DNA of 64,000 bases from CAUTUX01 sp963545485. GTDB taxonomy: Bacteria; Bacillota; Clostridia; Christensenellales; CAG-917. The position numbers were made by a program, and so were the translations under genes. The notes under the pieces were generated by a model. The model saw only the letters and a list, made by a program, of their open reading frames with translations, ran no database searches and was not told where the DNA came from. Position 1 is the first letter of the stretch; each line of letters starts with the position of its first letter. Location: the NCBI GenBank assembly GCA_963545485.1, contig CAUUJG010000006.1, forward strand, positions 1 to 64,000, given 5' to 3'. Positions 35,518-44,792 of this stretch are shown in pieces.

Positions 35518-35982
35518 CTAATCCAACTTAAGCTCAACAGGCTGCTGTGCGGAATGTGAATGTTCCGATCCTGCATATACTCTCAACTTTGTTAACATTG
35601 CTTCACCTAACGAATTTTTAGGCAACATACCCTTAACTGCTTTGTATACTGCGAATTCAGGTTTTTCCTGCATTATCTTTTTGTATTGAACTTCCTTCAA
35701 ACCACCAATATATCCAGTATGATGTCTGTAGTATTTTTGCTCAAGCTTCTTTCCGGTTAATCTAACTTTATTACAATTAATTACAATAACAAAATCGCCG
35801 CAATCCACATTTGGTGTGAATTCGGGTTTGTTTTTTCCTCTTAATATAGTAGCCACCTGTGATGACAGTCTTCCCAAAATAGTATCTGTTGCATCTACAA
35901 CATACCATTTTTTTTCAACTTCACCAGGTTTTGCCATATAAGACTTGTTGTTGTTTGCCATATAAGACAAATCTTTAGCCAT
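35518..35982 (-). CDS. rplM: Ribosomal protein L13
   Basis: A 154-aa 50S protein; KSYMAKPGEVEKKWYVVDA and ILGRLSSQVATILRGKNKP are the usual start, and the C-terminal RVYAGSEHSHSAQQP is normal. The protein has an extra about 12 residues: MAKDLSYMANNNKSYMAKP contains the sequence SYMA twice, and the DNA has the direct repeat GTCTTATATGGCAAA at this place, so a small duplication seems to have lengthened the N-terminus. The first ATG is preceded by GGAGG, which supports its use. A structured leader and strong promoter lie upstream. Confidence 0.97.
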   Translation of the reverse strand: MAKDLSYMANNNKSYMAKPGEVEKKWYVVDATDTILGRLSSQVATILRGKNKPEFTPNVDCGDFVIVINCNKVRLTGKKLEQKYYRHHTGYIGGLKEVQYKKIMQEKPEFAVYKAVKGMLPKNSLGEAMLTKLRVYAGSEHSHSAQQPVELKLD

Positions 35983-36024
35983 AATGGACCTCCAATGAAA
36001 ATTATTTTTATATTTTCTTTTCGG

Positions 36025-36058
36025 ATCTGTGCCGGAGTCCCGTCACAAATCAACAGAT
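36025..36058 (-). promoter_or_regulatory. rplM leader hairpin (candidate L13 leader)
   Basis: In the 5' leader, TGTGACGGGACTCCGGCACA folds to a GC-rich hairpin (TGTG-CGG with CCG-CACA), and ATCTGT (36053-36058) can pair with ACAGAT (36025-36030), sharing bases with the inner stem. Such alternative pairing fits autogenous control; a conserved L13 leader is known in Firmicutes, but I could not align it here. Confidence 0.5.
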
Positions 36059-36105
36059 TAACTCGACAAAAGGGGCTAGTTCTTGCCGATATAAATTGCT
36101 AATTA

Positions 36106-36134
36106 ATGATAAAGAAAAGCTTTTTTTTAGTCAA
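36106..36134 (-). promoter_or_regulatory. rplM-rpsI promoter
   Basis: Minus strand TTGACT (36129-36134), 17-base spacer containing an A run, TATCAT (36106-36111). The leader would be about 120 bases. Confidence 0.75.
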
Positions 36135-36145
36135 GCAAAATTTTT

Positions 36146-38086
36146 TTAATCATCAAGATCTATAACTTTAACATCATCTGCTATCCTATATACACGTCTT
36201 CCATCCTCTACTTTATATATTTCGTTATGACCGTTTTCACTTCCATTTATCAATAACTTATAAATACCGTCACATCTTGAAAAAATTCTCTCCCCTATTT
36301 TTTTTACATTTTTCAAATCTACATTTGTTAATGCTTCACATCCGGCAAACGCATATGGTTTAATTTCTTCAATATTACTCAAATCTATATATTGCAATTT
36401 CTCACAATCGCCAAACATAAATCGCCCGATTGTTTTTAAATTATGCAAATTAATATTCTCCAACGATTTACAGCCACTAAATACTCTATCTCCTACTGAT
36501 TCTATATTTGGTAGGTCAATTGTTTTAATTTTTTTACATTTACTGAATGCATCGTGCTCAAGTCTCTTAGCACTAGCCAAATTTATCTCTTCAAGCGATT
36601 GGCAGTTTGAAAATGCTCCTAGTCCTATTACTTCAACTTTACTCAAATCAATTTCCTTTAAAGAAGTGCACTCATAAAATGCACTTTCAGGAACTTCTTT
36701 CAACTTGTTAAGATTTCTAACTTCCACAAGTGAACTACAATTTGCAAATGTCTGTGTACCCAATTCGACTATATTTTCAAGATCCACAGCCCATAATTTT
36801 CTACATCCATGGAATGAAAATGCCCTTATCTTCTTAACTTCTGATAAATTAATAAATTCAAGAGAACTGCAGTTTGAAAATGCATCATTCTTTATTTCAC
36901 TTGCCTTATTTAACCGAGCAACTTTCAGTGATACTGCACCTGAAAATGCGTGGTCTCCTATAGTTGTTGCATTACTAATATCAATCCATTCCAAAGCCCT
37001 ACAATTTGAAAAGGCATAATCTGAAATCTCTTCTGCTTTTTCAAGATCTATGCTCTCAAGCTTTTCGCATATATTAAATGCCCCATATCCTATTTCTTTT
37101 AATTTTGGGGTATTCGCTTTTCTTATATTTCTAGATTCACTGAATGCTAATTTCCCAACTGTTAGTACAGATTCAAGATTAACTTCCCTCAAATCTGTTT
37201 TTGAAAATGCCTCTTCCTGTATTTCCTTTATATTTTGAAGATTGATAGACTGCAACTTGGCATAATTTTTGAATACGCCTTTCCCTATTTTGGTTATGTA
37301 ATAAGGAAGAGTTATTTCTTTCATTTCTTTAAAACTTTCGTCCACTGAATTTAATATTATGTCATCGTTATCTTTTACAAGATTAAATTTTAAATTGTAT
37401 GGCTTATCAAATTGTAAATAGTCATTATCTACGGTTGATGAATCCTTAAGATTGTATATGTCGGTATCTTTAAAAATAAATGAATATTTTATATTTCCAC
37501 CAAAGAGGGAATAAAAATATACTTTCCCATCTTTCGGCATAATGTTTTTCTTAATACCGATAACTTCTTTATTAAGTTTTAAATAGCTTGTGCCATCTTT
37601 AAGATCTTCGGTTAATCCAAGATTTTCTCTACCCTCTACTGCATATACAGTTTTTGGTATACTATATTGAAGATTAATTTTATCTATCAGGCGTTCATAT
37701 TTAATGTTGTCTTCTTTTCTAAAATTTTTATATTCATCTTCTGTTATATTTAATCTAAAATACAACTTCTGTTCTTTTTCATTTTCAGCTATTTTTTTGA
37801 AACCAGCATCCAATAAAGATGTACTGCCTTCGCTTTTAACGAAGTATTTCTTGCCATCTTTATTTGTACTGACTAGTGTGGCTTCTATATCTATATCATT
37901 AATTTCATCTATGCTTCTTGTTGTATGTTTTGTCTGTTCAAATTCCTTTTGCTTCTTTTCATACTCAGTATATTGTCTTTGAACATCCGGCTTCTTTTTT
38001 TGCGTCTTAGCACATGAAATCATCATCACAGCGGAACATATCATCACTACTATTGATATCAATATTAATTTTGCACTTTGTTTCAT
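36146..38086 (-). CDS. LRR_5 (BspA-like) lipoprotein A
   Basis: A 646-aa predicted surface lipoprotein. The N-terminal hydrophobic signal ends with the lipobox MISC, giving a lipidated Cys25. After a 230-residue unique region, about 15 tandem BspA-type leucine-rich repeats of roughly 23 residues (pattern AFSNCxSLExIDLSxVxxIGxxAF) run from about 255 to 610, followed by a short tail (ENGHNEIYKVEDGRRVYRI). BspA-like repeats mediate binding to host or bacterial partners in oral and gut organisms; that is a family inference. The binding site before the ATG is weak. It is followed by its paralogue (next upstream) 34 bp away, a duplicate pair. Confidence 0.85.
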   Translation of the reverse strand: MKQSAKLILISIVVMICSAVMMISCAKTQKKKPDVQRQYTEYEKKQKEFEQTKHTTRSIDEINDIDIEATLVSTNKDGKKYFVKSEGSTSLLDAGFKKIAENEKEQKLYFRLNITEDEYKNFRKEDNIKYERLIDKINLQYSIPKTVYAVEGRENLGLTEDLKDGTSYLKLNKEVIGIKKNIMPKDGKVYFYSLFGGNIKYSFIFKDTDIYNLKDSSTVDNDYLQFDKPYNLKFNLVKDNDDIILNSVDESFKEMKEITLPYYITKIGKGVFKNYAKLQSINLQNIKEIQEEAFSKTDLREVNLESVLTVGKLAFSESRNIRKANTPKLKEIGYGAFNICEKLESIDLEKAEEISDYAFSNCRALEWIDISNATTIGDHAFSGAVSLKVARLNKASEIKNDAFSNCSSLEFINLSEVKKIRAFSFHGCRKLWAVDLENIVELGTQTFANCSSLVEVRNLNKLKEVPESAFYECTSLKEIDLSKVEVIGLGAFSNCQSLEEINLASAKRLEHDAFSKCKKIKTIDLPNIESVGDRVFSGCKSLENINLHNLKTIGRFMFGDCEKLQYIDLSNIEEIKPYAFAGCEALTNVDLKNVKKIGERIFSRCDGIYKLLINGSENGHNEIYKVEDGRRVYRIADDVKVIDLDD

Positions 38087-38120
38087 AACTCTAATTTAAA
38101 CTCCCTTTTTTATTTTTACA

Positions 38121-39989
38121 TCATTCTATACTAAGTACAAGTTTGTTATTTTTTCTATTAATTAATCTTTTTCCGCTTTCCACTTTATATGAGGCATTGT
38201 ATCCATTGATGTCTCCATTTATGTAAATAGACTCTATTAATTTACATTCATTAAAAAGTTTCTCTCCTACACTTTCCACATTTCTCAAATCTATTGATTT
38301 AAGATATTTACAACTTTCAAAAGCATTCTTCTCAACCTTTCGTACGGTCTTTAAATCAATTGCTTTGACTCCACAATCAGCAAATGCGAAACTTCCTATT
38401 CTTTCTACACCTGTGAAATCAACTTCTTTCAATGAATAACAAAATGCAAAACAGCTAGCTGGGATTTCTTTTACTCCACTTATATCGCCTAAACTTTTCA
38501 ACTTAGAACAATCATAAAAGGCACCTTTTCCAATTTCTTTAACATTTCGCATATCAACTACATTTAACAAATGACAAAATGCAAATGCATCTTCTCCTAT
38601 CATATGAACATTCTCAATGTTTATTTTTGCAAAATTGCCATTGAAAAAAGCTCTGTCTGAAACTTTTTTTACCCTTTCAGGAAGTATTACTTCTCTAATA
38701 TTTAACACTGTCCCCACTTTGTTTTTGAAACCTATAACGGTATCACCTTTTATGTTGAGTTTTTCTTCTGTTGCCACTTCATAATTTCTACAGTTATTAA
38801 ATGCAAGTTGATGCAATTTCATATTCAAAACTTCTTTATTGAATTCCAATTTATAGCAATTTGAAAAGGCATAGTCTTCAATAGATTTACATTCCGACAA
38901 TTCAATATATTTAAGATCTTGGCAATTCTCAAATGTCTTGTGTTTTATAGACTTCACTGCAGGTATTACCACCTTCGTTAGTTTTTTACATAAATTGAAT
39001 GCGAATGATTCTATTCCCAATAGTGACGGTGCGACAACCTTCTCTAAGCCAGTTCCCATAAATGCCTCTTCACCTATTCTTTTTATATTTTCAAGATTAA
39101 TCTTTTTTAATTTTCTCCACTGCTTAAATACTCCATCATCAATCTCTGTTACAAATTCTGGCAATGTTATTTCTTCTGAGTCTTTTAATGAATCATCTAC
39201 TGATTTTAACAAAACTTCATCGCCATTCCTTTCTACCTCAAATTTATAAACATTGGGCTGTTCAAATTTCGAATAATCATTTATTGTGCATTCTTCATCT
39301 TTAAGATCAAATATGTCAGTATCTTTAAACATAAAGCCGTACTTTATTTGCTTATTAAATAAGGTATATAAATATGTTTCATCATTGTGCGGAAGAATAT
39401 TTTTCTCACTCCTAAGTACTGCCGTGACCACCTTCAAATATTGACCTGATTCAAACTTCTTCTCCAACAAACCTATGTTTTCTCTCTCATATATATATTT
39501 GTCAGCTTTCTTAATACTATACTTAAGATCAATATTTTCTATTAGCTCGTTATATTTATTTATATTTGCTTTTATCAGCTTCTCATATTCTTTTTGGGTA
39601 ATATCCAATATAAAATTTAAACGATGTATTCTTTCTCCTCTACCAATTCTCTCAATTGCATATTCTATGATTGTTTCATCATCCGCTTCCACATAATGCT
39701 TTCTATTCTTACTATCTATTGTGATAAGTTGAACTTTTATTGAAATTTTACTAATTTGATCAGGGTCTCTTTCTTCAAAAATTCTATTAACAAATTCTTT
39801 CTTTTGTTGATTATATTTTATTACTTCTTGTTCAAATCTACTTATGACTTTATTATTATTTTCTTTCTGTTCTTTTGACTTATTGTTTTGTTTTGATTTA
39901 GCACAGGAAAACAAGAAAAGTGAACTAAATATAAAAATAGTTGTAAGGCAAAGAATAAATAGTATTTGTTTTTTTCTAATATCTCTCAC
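38121..39989 (-). CDS. LRR_5 (BspA-like) lipoprotein B
   Basis: A 622-aa paralogue of the neighbouring lipoprotein. The lipobox LFSC gives a lipidated Cys29; a unique region of about 250 residues aligns with its neighbour (FKDTDIFDLKD versus FKDTDIYNLKD; EITLPEFVTEIDDGVFKQWRKL versus the equivalent), and fewer, more degenerate leucine-rich repeats follow to a C-terminal GYNASYKVESGKRL, matching the other's GHNEIYKVEDGRR. The start is a GTG at 39989 without an obvious ribosome binding site, so the 5' end is uncertain. Both genes are probably one operon created by tandem duplication and divergence. Confidence 0.83.
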   Translation of the reverse strand: MRDIRKKQILFILCLTTIFIFSSLFLFSCAKSKQNNKSKEQKENNNKVISRFEQEVIKYNQQKKEFVNRIFEERDPDQISKISIKVQLITIDSKNRKHYVEADDETIIEYAIERIGRGERIHRLNFILDITQKEYEKLIKANINKYNELIENIDLKYSIKKADKYIYERENIGLLEKKFESGQYLKVVTAVLRSEKNILPHNDETYLYTLFNKQIKYGFMFKDTDIFDLKDEECTINDYSKFEQPNVYKFEVERNGDEVLLKSVDDSLKDSEEITLPEFVTEIDDGVFKQWRKLKKINLENIKRIGEEAFMGTGLEKVVAPSLLGIESFAFNLCKKLTKVVIPAVKSIKHKTFENCQDLKYIELSECKSIEDYAFSNCYKLEFNKEVLNMKLHQLAFNNCRNYEVATEEKLNIKGDTVIGFKNKVGTVLNIREVILPERVKKVSDRAFFNGNFAKINIENVHMIGEDAFAFCHLLNVVDMRNVKEIGKGAFYDCSKLKSLGDISGVKEIPASCFAFCYSLKEVDFTGVERIGSFAFADCGVKAIDLKTVRKVEKNAFESCKYLKSIDLRNVESVGEKLFNECKLIESIYINGDINGYNASYKVESGKRLINRKNNKLVLSIE

Positions 39990-40025
39990 GATCTGATATG
40001 CATTCCCCTATGAAGTTTCATCCCC

Positions 40026-40425
40026 TTAGTGTCTTTTTCTAGTAAAATTACCCTGGTTTTCTGTATCTCCATATCCAAACCAGTTGAAACTATTTCTATA
40101 TTTCTTCTTGCTCTCTTCATTACTATTTAACGACTTACCCAATGTTTCATTTGCAAAAAAGTCACTTATATAGCTATCCAATACTCGCTTATTAAAAATA
40201 TTATATCTGTTTATTACTTCAAAATCTTTCTTTGTGATACCGACAGCTTCTAAAAATTTTTTATCTTCTGCATTTTGTAATATCTCATCAAATTTTGTTT
40301 TTCTGTACACGCTGGTATATAGAAATTCAAATAACCTAGTAAGTATATGTTTTAAAATATTACTTACATCTTCTTTTTTGCGTTCATTAGTTAATTCTAT
40401 AAGTTCCGTGTAAAAACCTCTGCAT
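40026..40425 (-). pseudogene. Unrecognised gene broken by a one-base frameshift
   Basis: An ATG at 40425 with GGAG at 8 bases reads MQRF and then hits a stop after a T5 run (40412-40416). If the run were T4, one frame would continue as MQRFYTELIELTNERKKEDV through RLFEFLYTSVYRKTKFDEIL to the stop at 40026, about 132 aa. The downstream 94 codons alone would need a GTG inside that protein. The reading suggests a recent homopolymer insertion or a sequencing error. The product is unrecognised; proximity to the methyltransferase remnant and HipA-like gene suggests a leftover of a restriction or defence locus. Confidence 0.6.
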
Positions 40426-40467
40426 TCTCTTTACTCCTTTGTGTCTGAGCTTCTTCGTTTTTTCAGC

Positions 40468-40636
40468 TCATGTTTTTATCATATGCACAAATTCTGGTAA
40501 TATCTGTTTATCTTTTGAATATGCCTTGCCAATTGATTCATATTGGTCTGTCGCCCAAATTATATTTTTCCCTGTTGTCCTATCTAACAAAAGGGTTTTT
40601 TAGAATTTCTGGCTTTTCTTTCAATATATCAATCAC
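40468..40636 (-). pseudogene. N-terminal remnant of a DNA methyltransferase
   Basis: A GTG at 40636 with AAAGGAG reads VIDILKEKPEILKNPFVR and stops; the +1 frame continues LDRTTGKNIIWATDQYESIG to a stop at 40468. The segment RTTGKNIIWATDxYxxxG is typical of the N-terminus of Eco57I-like restriction/modification methylases, whose catalytic domain is missing here. The fragment is therefore a frameshifted and truncated relic. A small hairpin TGAGCT/AGCTCA follows before the next broken gene. Confidence 0.6.
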
Positions 40637-40658
40637 TTATTGTACTCCTTTTATCAAC

Positions 40659-41822
40659 TCATCTCTGCAACATCTCTTTTAGCATATCAATTCTTTGTCT
40701 CAATGCGTCACACAATTTTCTATTTCTGGTATTCTGATTTTCATCATCAATAACCTTGTTTAAAATTTTCATGTACTCATCTTCAATTCCGTCTAGCTTA
40801 GATAGATCCAACCAACTAAAATCTTTTATTAACTTAATTTGCTCATTGTGAAATTTTCTAAATGGCTTACTCTTTAATTTTGAATCTTTTGGGTTAATTA
40901 TTTTTTCACTCTCATTCACCCACATAGATGTACCACTATCATATATCGGAGCGATATCAATATAACATAATGTATCAGCATCCCTTATAACTCCAAAATT
41001 GTTCCAATGCCTATCCGTGTTGGCGATTATATAGTCAAGTATAAGCATTTGACTTACCTTTCGTTCAGCATCAACTATTCCGAGTCTGCTACACTCATTA
41101 ATGTATGCGGTATAGTAACTTTCATCATTTTTCTTAACAATATATTCCTTTAATCTCGCTGCTGGAACTAATTCTGTATTTTCTACAATAAAGTTTTCAC
41201 AACACGAATATTTTTCATTTTCATCAAATATCATCTCATATGAAACATGATTAATCCCTAACAACGAACCTATTCTGCTCGCCAATATTTCATTAGCTAT
41301 CTCCTGTTTAAGAATACCTGTTCCACTTTTTAATAAACATCTTTTACCATTTATAATTTTCCACTTTTTCTTTAATATTCCGTCGCTTGTATTTTCAGGG
41401 GATAAAAGATCAATTTGCTTATAGATAGCAATTGATTCTCCAGTTAATATATTCCCAACATCTTCTGAGAATCTATTTTTAAAGAAATTAATTTCATCCC
41501 AATCTATACCGCTATTAAATGGCATAATCCAATATTGATCCATTAGCGATAATCCAAAACTCTTTTCTAAGAGCTGTTGCGAAAAGTGCATATTTACGAC
41601 TTCAAGCAATTCTTCAATATTCTCACGACTTGCAGGAATTGTACGACTTAACCACCATGTGTTTAATTTTATTAAATTAACTTTCCCATTTTTAATAGTT
41701 CCTACTGGCATATGTTCTATGTTAATTGGAATACCACAACTACTAATCTCAAACTTATAATCAAGCCATAATTCTATGACATCTATATTTTTATGCTTCA
41801 ATATGAATTTTTTTTCTTCCAT
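40659..41822 (-). CDS. HipA-like serine/threonine kinase
   Basis: A 387-aa stand-alone relative of the HipA toxin kinase. IANTDRHWNNFGVIRD is the catalytic NxDxHxxN loop and IAPIYDSG the following metal-binding segment; the N-terminal portion has no HipB partner or obvious helix-turn-helix. Real HipA phosphorylates glutamyl-tRNA synthetase with HipB as antitoxin; no small DNA-binding partner is adjacent, so this may be an orphan or a solitary regulator. It lies beside a decayed methyltransferase relic. A plausible promoter with a palindrome in the spacer precedes it. Confidence 0.8.
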   Translation of the reverse strand: MEEKKFILKHKNIDVIELWLDYKFEISSCGIPINIEHMPVGTIKNGKVNLIKLNTWWLSRTIPASRENIEELLEVVNMHFSQQLLEKSFGLSLMDQYWIMPFNSGIDWDEINFFKNRFSEDVGNILTGESIAIYKQIDLLSPENTSDGILKKKWKIINGKRCLLKSGTGILKQEIANEILASRIGSLLGINHVSYEMIFDENEKYSCCENFIVENTELVPAARLKEYIVKKNDESYYTAYINECSRLGIVDAERKVSQMLILDYIIANTDRHWNNFGVIRDADTLCYIDIAPIYDSGTSMWVNESEKIINPKDSKLKSKPFRKFHNEQIKLIKDFSWLDLSKLDGIEDEYMKILNKVIDDENQNTRNRKLCDALRQRIDMLKEMLQR

Positions 41823-41847
41823 TGATCTGCTCTGTTTTTTTGTAGTT

Positions 41848-41875
41848 ATTGTATTTTAAGTATACTTGATTTTAA
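41848..41875 (-). promoter_or_regulatory. Candidate promoter/operator of the HipA-like gene
   Basis: Minus strand TTAAAA (41870-41875), 16-base spacer, TACAAT (41848-41853). The spacer contains the perfect palindrome AAGTATACTT (41858-41867), which could bind a regulator. Confidence 0.4.
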
Positions 41876-41924
41876 GTTATAAAAATATCTTTTAATATCT
41901 TCTAGCTGATTTGCTATTTTTATC

Positions 41925-43178
41925 TTATTCCGCAATTACTCCATCTAGGTATAACCCCTTTGCGGTAACTTTGTGTACTTCATTATTGTTTTTGCCTTTA
42001 GAATATACTTTAACATAATTCTTTGAATGCCCTGACATATATCCACATTCAGACGATTCAAATAAAACTTCAAGTTGCCTACCGACTTGTTTTGTTAAAA
42101 AATCAAATCTTAATCGCTGTTTTACTTCATGCAGGATAGCAAGTCTTTTGTTCATTTCTTCACTACTTATAAGTTTATACTCTGCCGCCTTTGTCCCTTC
42201 TCTTGGTGAAAAAGGAAAAACATGTATATCAGCAAATTTCATTTTTTTTATTTCTTCGACTCCAGATAAAAACTGTTCTTCTGTCTCTGTCGGATATCCA
42301 ACTATTACATCTCCAGTTATTGCCGGATTTTCAAACTCCTCATTTATCAACTGAACTGCTTTTTTAAAAGTATCCAATCTATATGCTCTACGCATATCTT
42401 TTAACACTTCATCATTGGCACTTTGTAATGAAAGATGAAAATGCGGACAAAAATTTTTTAATTCCCTACATTTGTTTATAAACTCTTTCGTTATTATATT
42501 TGGTTCTAATGATCCTAATCTTATTCTGAAATTGTACTTCTTTAATGAATCAAGTAAAGCAATTAAATTAGTATGAATATCTCTGCCGTATGCTGAAAGA
42601 TTTATACCTATCAATACAATTTCTTTCTTATTATACTGTTTATCTAATTCAGCAATAATATCGTCAATCTGTCTCGAGCGACTTACCCCTCTTAAATAAG
42701 GAATAATACAATATGAGCATCTTGCATTACATCCATCTTGAACTTTAATAAAGTATCTAGTCTTAAATGATGCTGTATCACCACAATCATTACATATGTC
42801 TGATAAAGAAAAATCATCTGCGATCTGATGTCTAAATGTGTCTCCTTGAACAACAATTCTCTTTGCCAGATCAACTTTATTTTTATTTCCCTGTATATAT
42901 TCTACATTTGTTTTTTTGAACTGCTCAAATTTATTCTGTGACGCACAACCGCAAACATATATCTTTGCTTCTGGATTAACCTTAAGTATTTTTGTAAGTT
43001 CTTGTCGTGACTTTTTTTCTGCTTCTCTCGTTACAGCACATGTATTTACTATGTAATAATCTGCAAATTGTAAATTGTCGTAAATGATATATCCCGCATC
43101 AAGAAATATTTTGAGCATTGCATCGGAATCATACTGATTGACCTTGCAACCGAGAGTTATAATTGAAACTCTCTTCAT
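41925..43178 (-). CDS. mtaB: tRNA (t6A37) methylthiotransferase MtaB
   Basis: A 417-aa radical-SAM enzyme that adds a methylthio group to t6A37 of tRNA. TLGCKVNQYDSD is the N-terminal MTTase cluster site (with Cys near 36 and 82), CNARCSYCIIPYLRG the radical-SAM CxxxCxxC, and a C-terminal TRAM-like region follows. LGCKVNQYDSD rather than LGCxxNxxDSE marks the MtaB (YqeV) subgroup. It ends the heat-shock operon with a one-base overlap with rsmE. Confidence 0.95.
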   Translation of the reverse strand: MKRVSIITLGCKVNQYDSDAMLKIFLDAGYIIYDNLQFADYYIVNTCAVTREAEKKSRQELTKILKVNPEAKIYVCGCASQNKFEQFKKTNVEYIQGNKNKVDLAKRIVVQGDTFRHQIADDFSLSDICNDCGDTASFKTRYFIKVQDGCNARCSYCIIPYLRGVSRSRQIDDIIAELDKQYNKKEIVLIGINLSAYGRDIHTNLIALLDSLKKYNFRIRLGSLEPNIITKEFINKCRELKNFCPHFHLSLQSANDEVLKDMRRAYRLDTFKKAVQLINEEFENPAITGDVIVGYPTETEEQFLSGVEEIKKMKFADIHVFPFSPREGTKAAEYKLISSEEMNKRLAILHEVKQRLRFDFLTKQVGRQLEVLFESSECGYMSGHSKNYVKVYSKGKNNNEVHKVTAKGLYLDGVIAE

Positions 43179-43885
43179 TACAATTCTCCTTTATTGCTCA
43201 GTACTAAAGTTGTCGCTACCACCGCTGCCGTTTCTGCCCTTAAAATTCTATTGCCTAATGAAACTGTTTTTGCGGTCTCTGCAATGTCATTTACTTCTGA
43301 TTCAGTGAACCCACCTTCAGGTCCAATGACAACTGCAATATCATTGCCAAGTTTTAAGCTACTTATTTTTGACGGTGTCGATTTTTCATATGCAAATATT
43401 ACATTTAAATGGTTTTTTATTTTTAATAAAAAATTATCATAATTTATAGATTCTTCTACAATCGGAATTGTAACGGCACCACATTGCTTTGCAGCCTCCT
43501 TGGCTATCCTATTTGCTCTTTCCGTATTAAATTTTGTTTCATCACAATTATGAAAAATTACCGGAATAATTTTATTAGCTCCAAGTTCTGTACATTTCTG
43601 TATTGTGTAATCAAGCTTATTATTGTTTAATATGGCTACATACAAATTTAATACATAATTTCTAACTACTATTTTTTCAATTCGGTCTATTAATACGGTA
43701 GCTTCATCTTTAGTTATATCAATTATTTTGCCATATCTTTCAATACCGTCATTTGCACATATAATAACCTCATAACCTATTTTATACCTCAACACTTTAG
43801 TCAAGTGTATATATTCATCATTACTTATATGTGCTATATTTCCATCTATATCTTCTGGATTTATGTAAAATCGTTTAAGCGTCAT
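43178..43885 (-). CDS. rsmE: 16S rRNA m3U1498 methyltransferase RsmE
   Basis: A 235-aa SPOUT methyltransferase. The knot motifs VVIGPEGGFTESEV and SLGNRILRAETAAVV near the C-terminus bind SAM; the N-terminal PUA-like region begins MTLKRFYI. Normal length. Its start overlaps prmA by 11 bp and its end overlaps mtaB by one base, the standard clostridial order dnaJ-prmA-rsmE-mtaB. Confidence 0.95.
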   Translation of the reverse strand: MTLKRFYINPEDIDGNIAHISNDEYIHLTKVLRYKIGYEVIICANDGIERYGKIIDITKDEATVLIDRIEKIVVRNYVLNLYVAILNNNKLDYTIQKCTELGANKIIPVIFHNCDETKFNTERANRIAKEAAKQCGAVTIPIVEESINYDNFLLKIKNHLNVIFAYEKSTPSKISSLKLGNDIAVVIGPEGGFTESEVNDIAETAKTVSLGNRILRAETAAVVATTLVLSNKGEL

Positions 43886-44792
43886 GTTTCACAAACCTCA
43901 TAGCCACCCATGGTACTTCATGTTTAATTTCAATCGGCATAAATCCATATTTTGCAAAATTTGCAATAACATCATCTTGTCTCTCTTCAATTATTCCTGA
44001 TGCAATTATTTCCCCACTTGCTTCCAAATGCTGTGATATTGTACTGCTTAATCGTTTTAAAATATCAGCCGTAAGATTTGCAAGAATCACATCAGCCTTT
44101 ATATCTTCATTAATAAGGTCACCACATATTATTTTTACATCATTTTTTAATCCATTTATTTCTGCATTTTCAACTGCGTTCTTGATTGCTTCTTCGTCTA
44201 TATCTGTTAATAAAACAGACTTTGCTCCCAAGATCCTTGCAGATAAACCAAGAATTCCACTTCCACAACCAACATCAATTACTGATTTTCCACCAACATC
44301 CATCATTGAAAGACACATTCTCGTTGTGGCGTGTTCTCCACTGCCAAAAGCCATGCACGGATTTATTTTCAAAATCCTTTCTTTTTTTTCTGGCATATAC
44401 TCAATCCATTCTGGAACTATAGTAATATTGGGTGTTCTAATCGGGTTAAAGTGTTTTTTCCACTCTTCGTTCCAATTTTGATTTTCAATCACTCTAGACG
44501 AAATATTGTATCTAATATCGTTGAATTGTAAATAAAACTTAATGGTTTCTTGTAGTTTACTTAAAAACTTCTCTTTTTCATCATACAGAATTAATGTGGA
44601 TGCCGTTGCTATATTACTATTTTTAACAACATCTTCATCAATATAATCCCAAATAAGATCAGATTTAATGAGCTCCTTATAATCACTACTATCTAAAATA
44701 GAAACTCCATCAGCACCAGATTCAAACATGGCATTTGAAATTATTTCAATCCACTTTGAATCCGTCTGAACAGTTACTTCAAAATATTTCAT
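43875..44792 (-). CDS. prmA: Ribosomal protein L11 methyltransferase
   Basis: A 305-aa SAM-dependent enzyme that trimethylates ribosomal protein L11. The N-terminal L11-binding domain precedes the methyltransferase core with VIDVGCGSGILGLSA and VILANLTADILKRL; FGSGEHATTRMCL is the PrmA motif. It overlaps dnaJ by 4 bp and rsmE by 11 bp. Confidence 0.95.
   Translation of the reverse strand: MKYFEVTVQTDSKWIEIISNAMFESGADGVSILDSSDYKELIKSDLIWDYIDEDVVKNSNIATASTLILYDEKEKFLSKLQETIKFYLQFNDIRYNISSRVIENQNWNEEWKKHFNPIRTPNITIVPEWIEYMPEKKERILKINPCMAFGSGEHATTRMCLSMMDVGGKSVIDVGCGSGILGLSARILGAKSVLLTDIDEEAIKNAVENAEINGLKNDVKIICGDLINEDIKADVILANLTADILKRLSSTISQHLEASGEIIASGIIEERQDDVIANFAKYGFMPIEIKHEVPWVAMRFVKHDA

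Noticed and set aside
36700..37100. Plus-strand open frames opposite the LRR lipoproteins
   Set aside because: They mirror the leucine-rich repeats and have no start signals.
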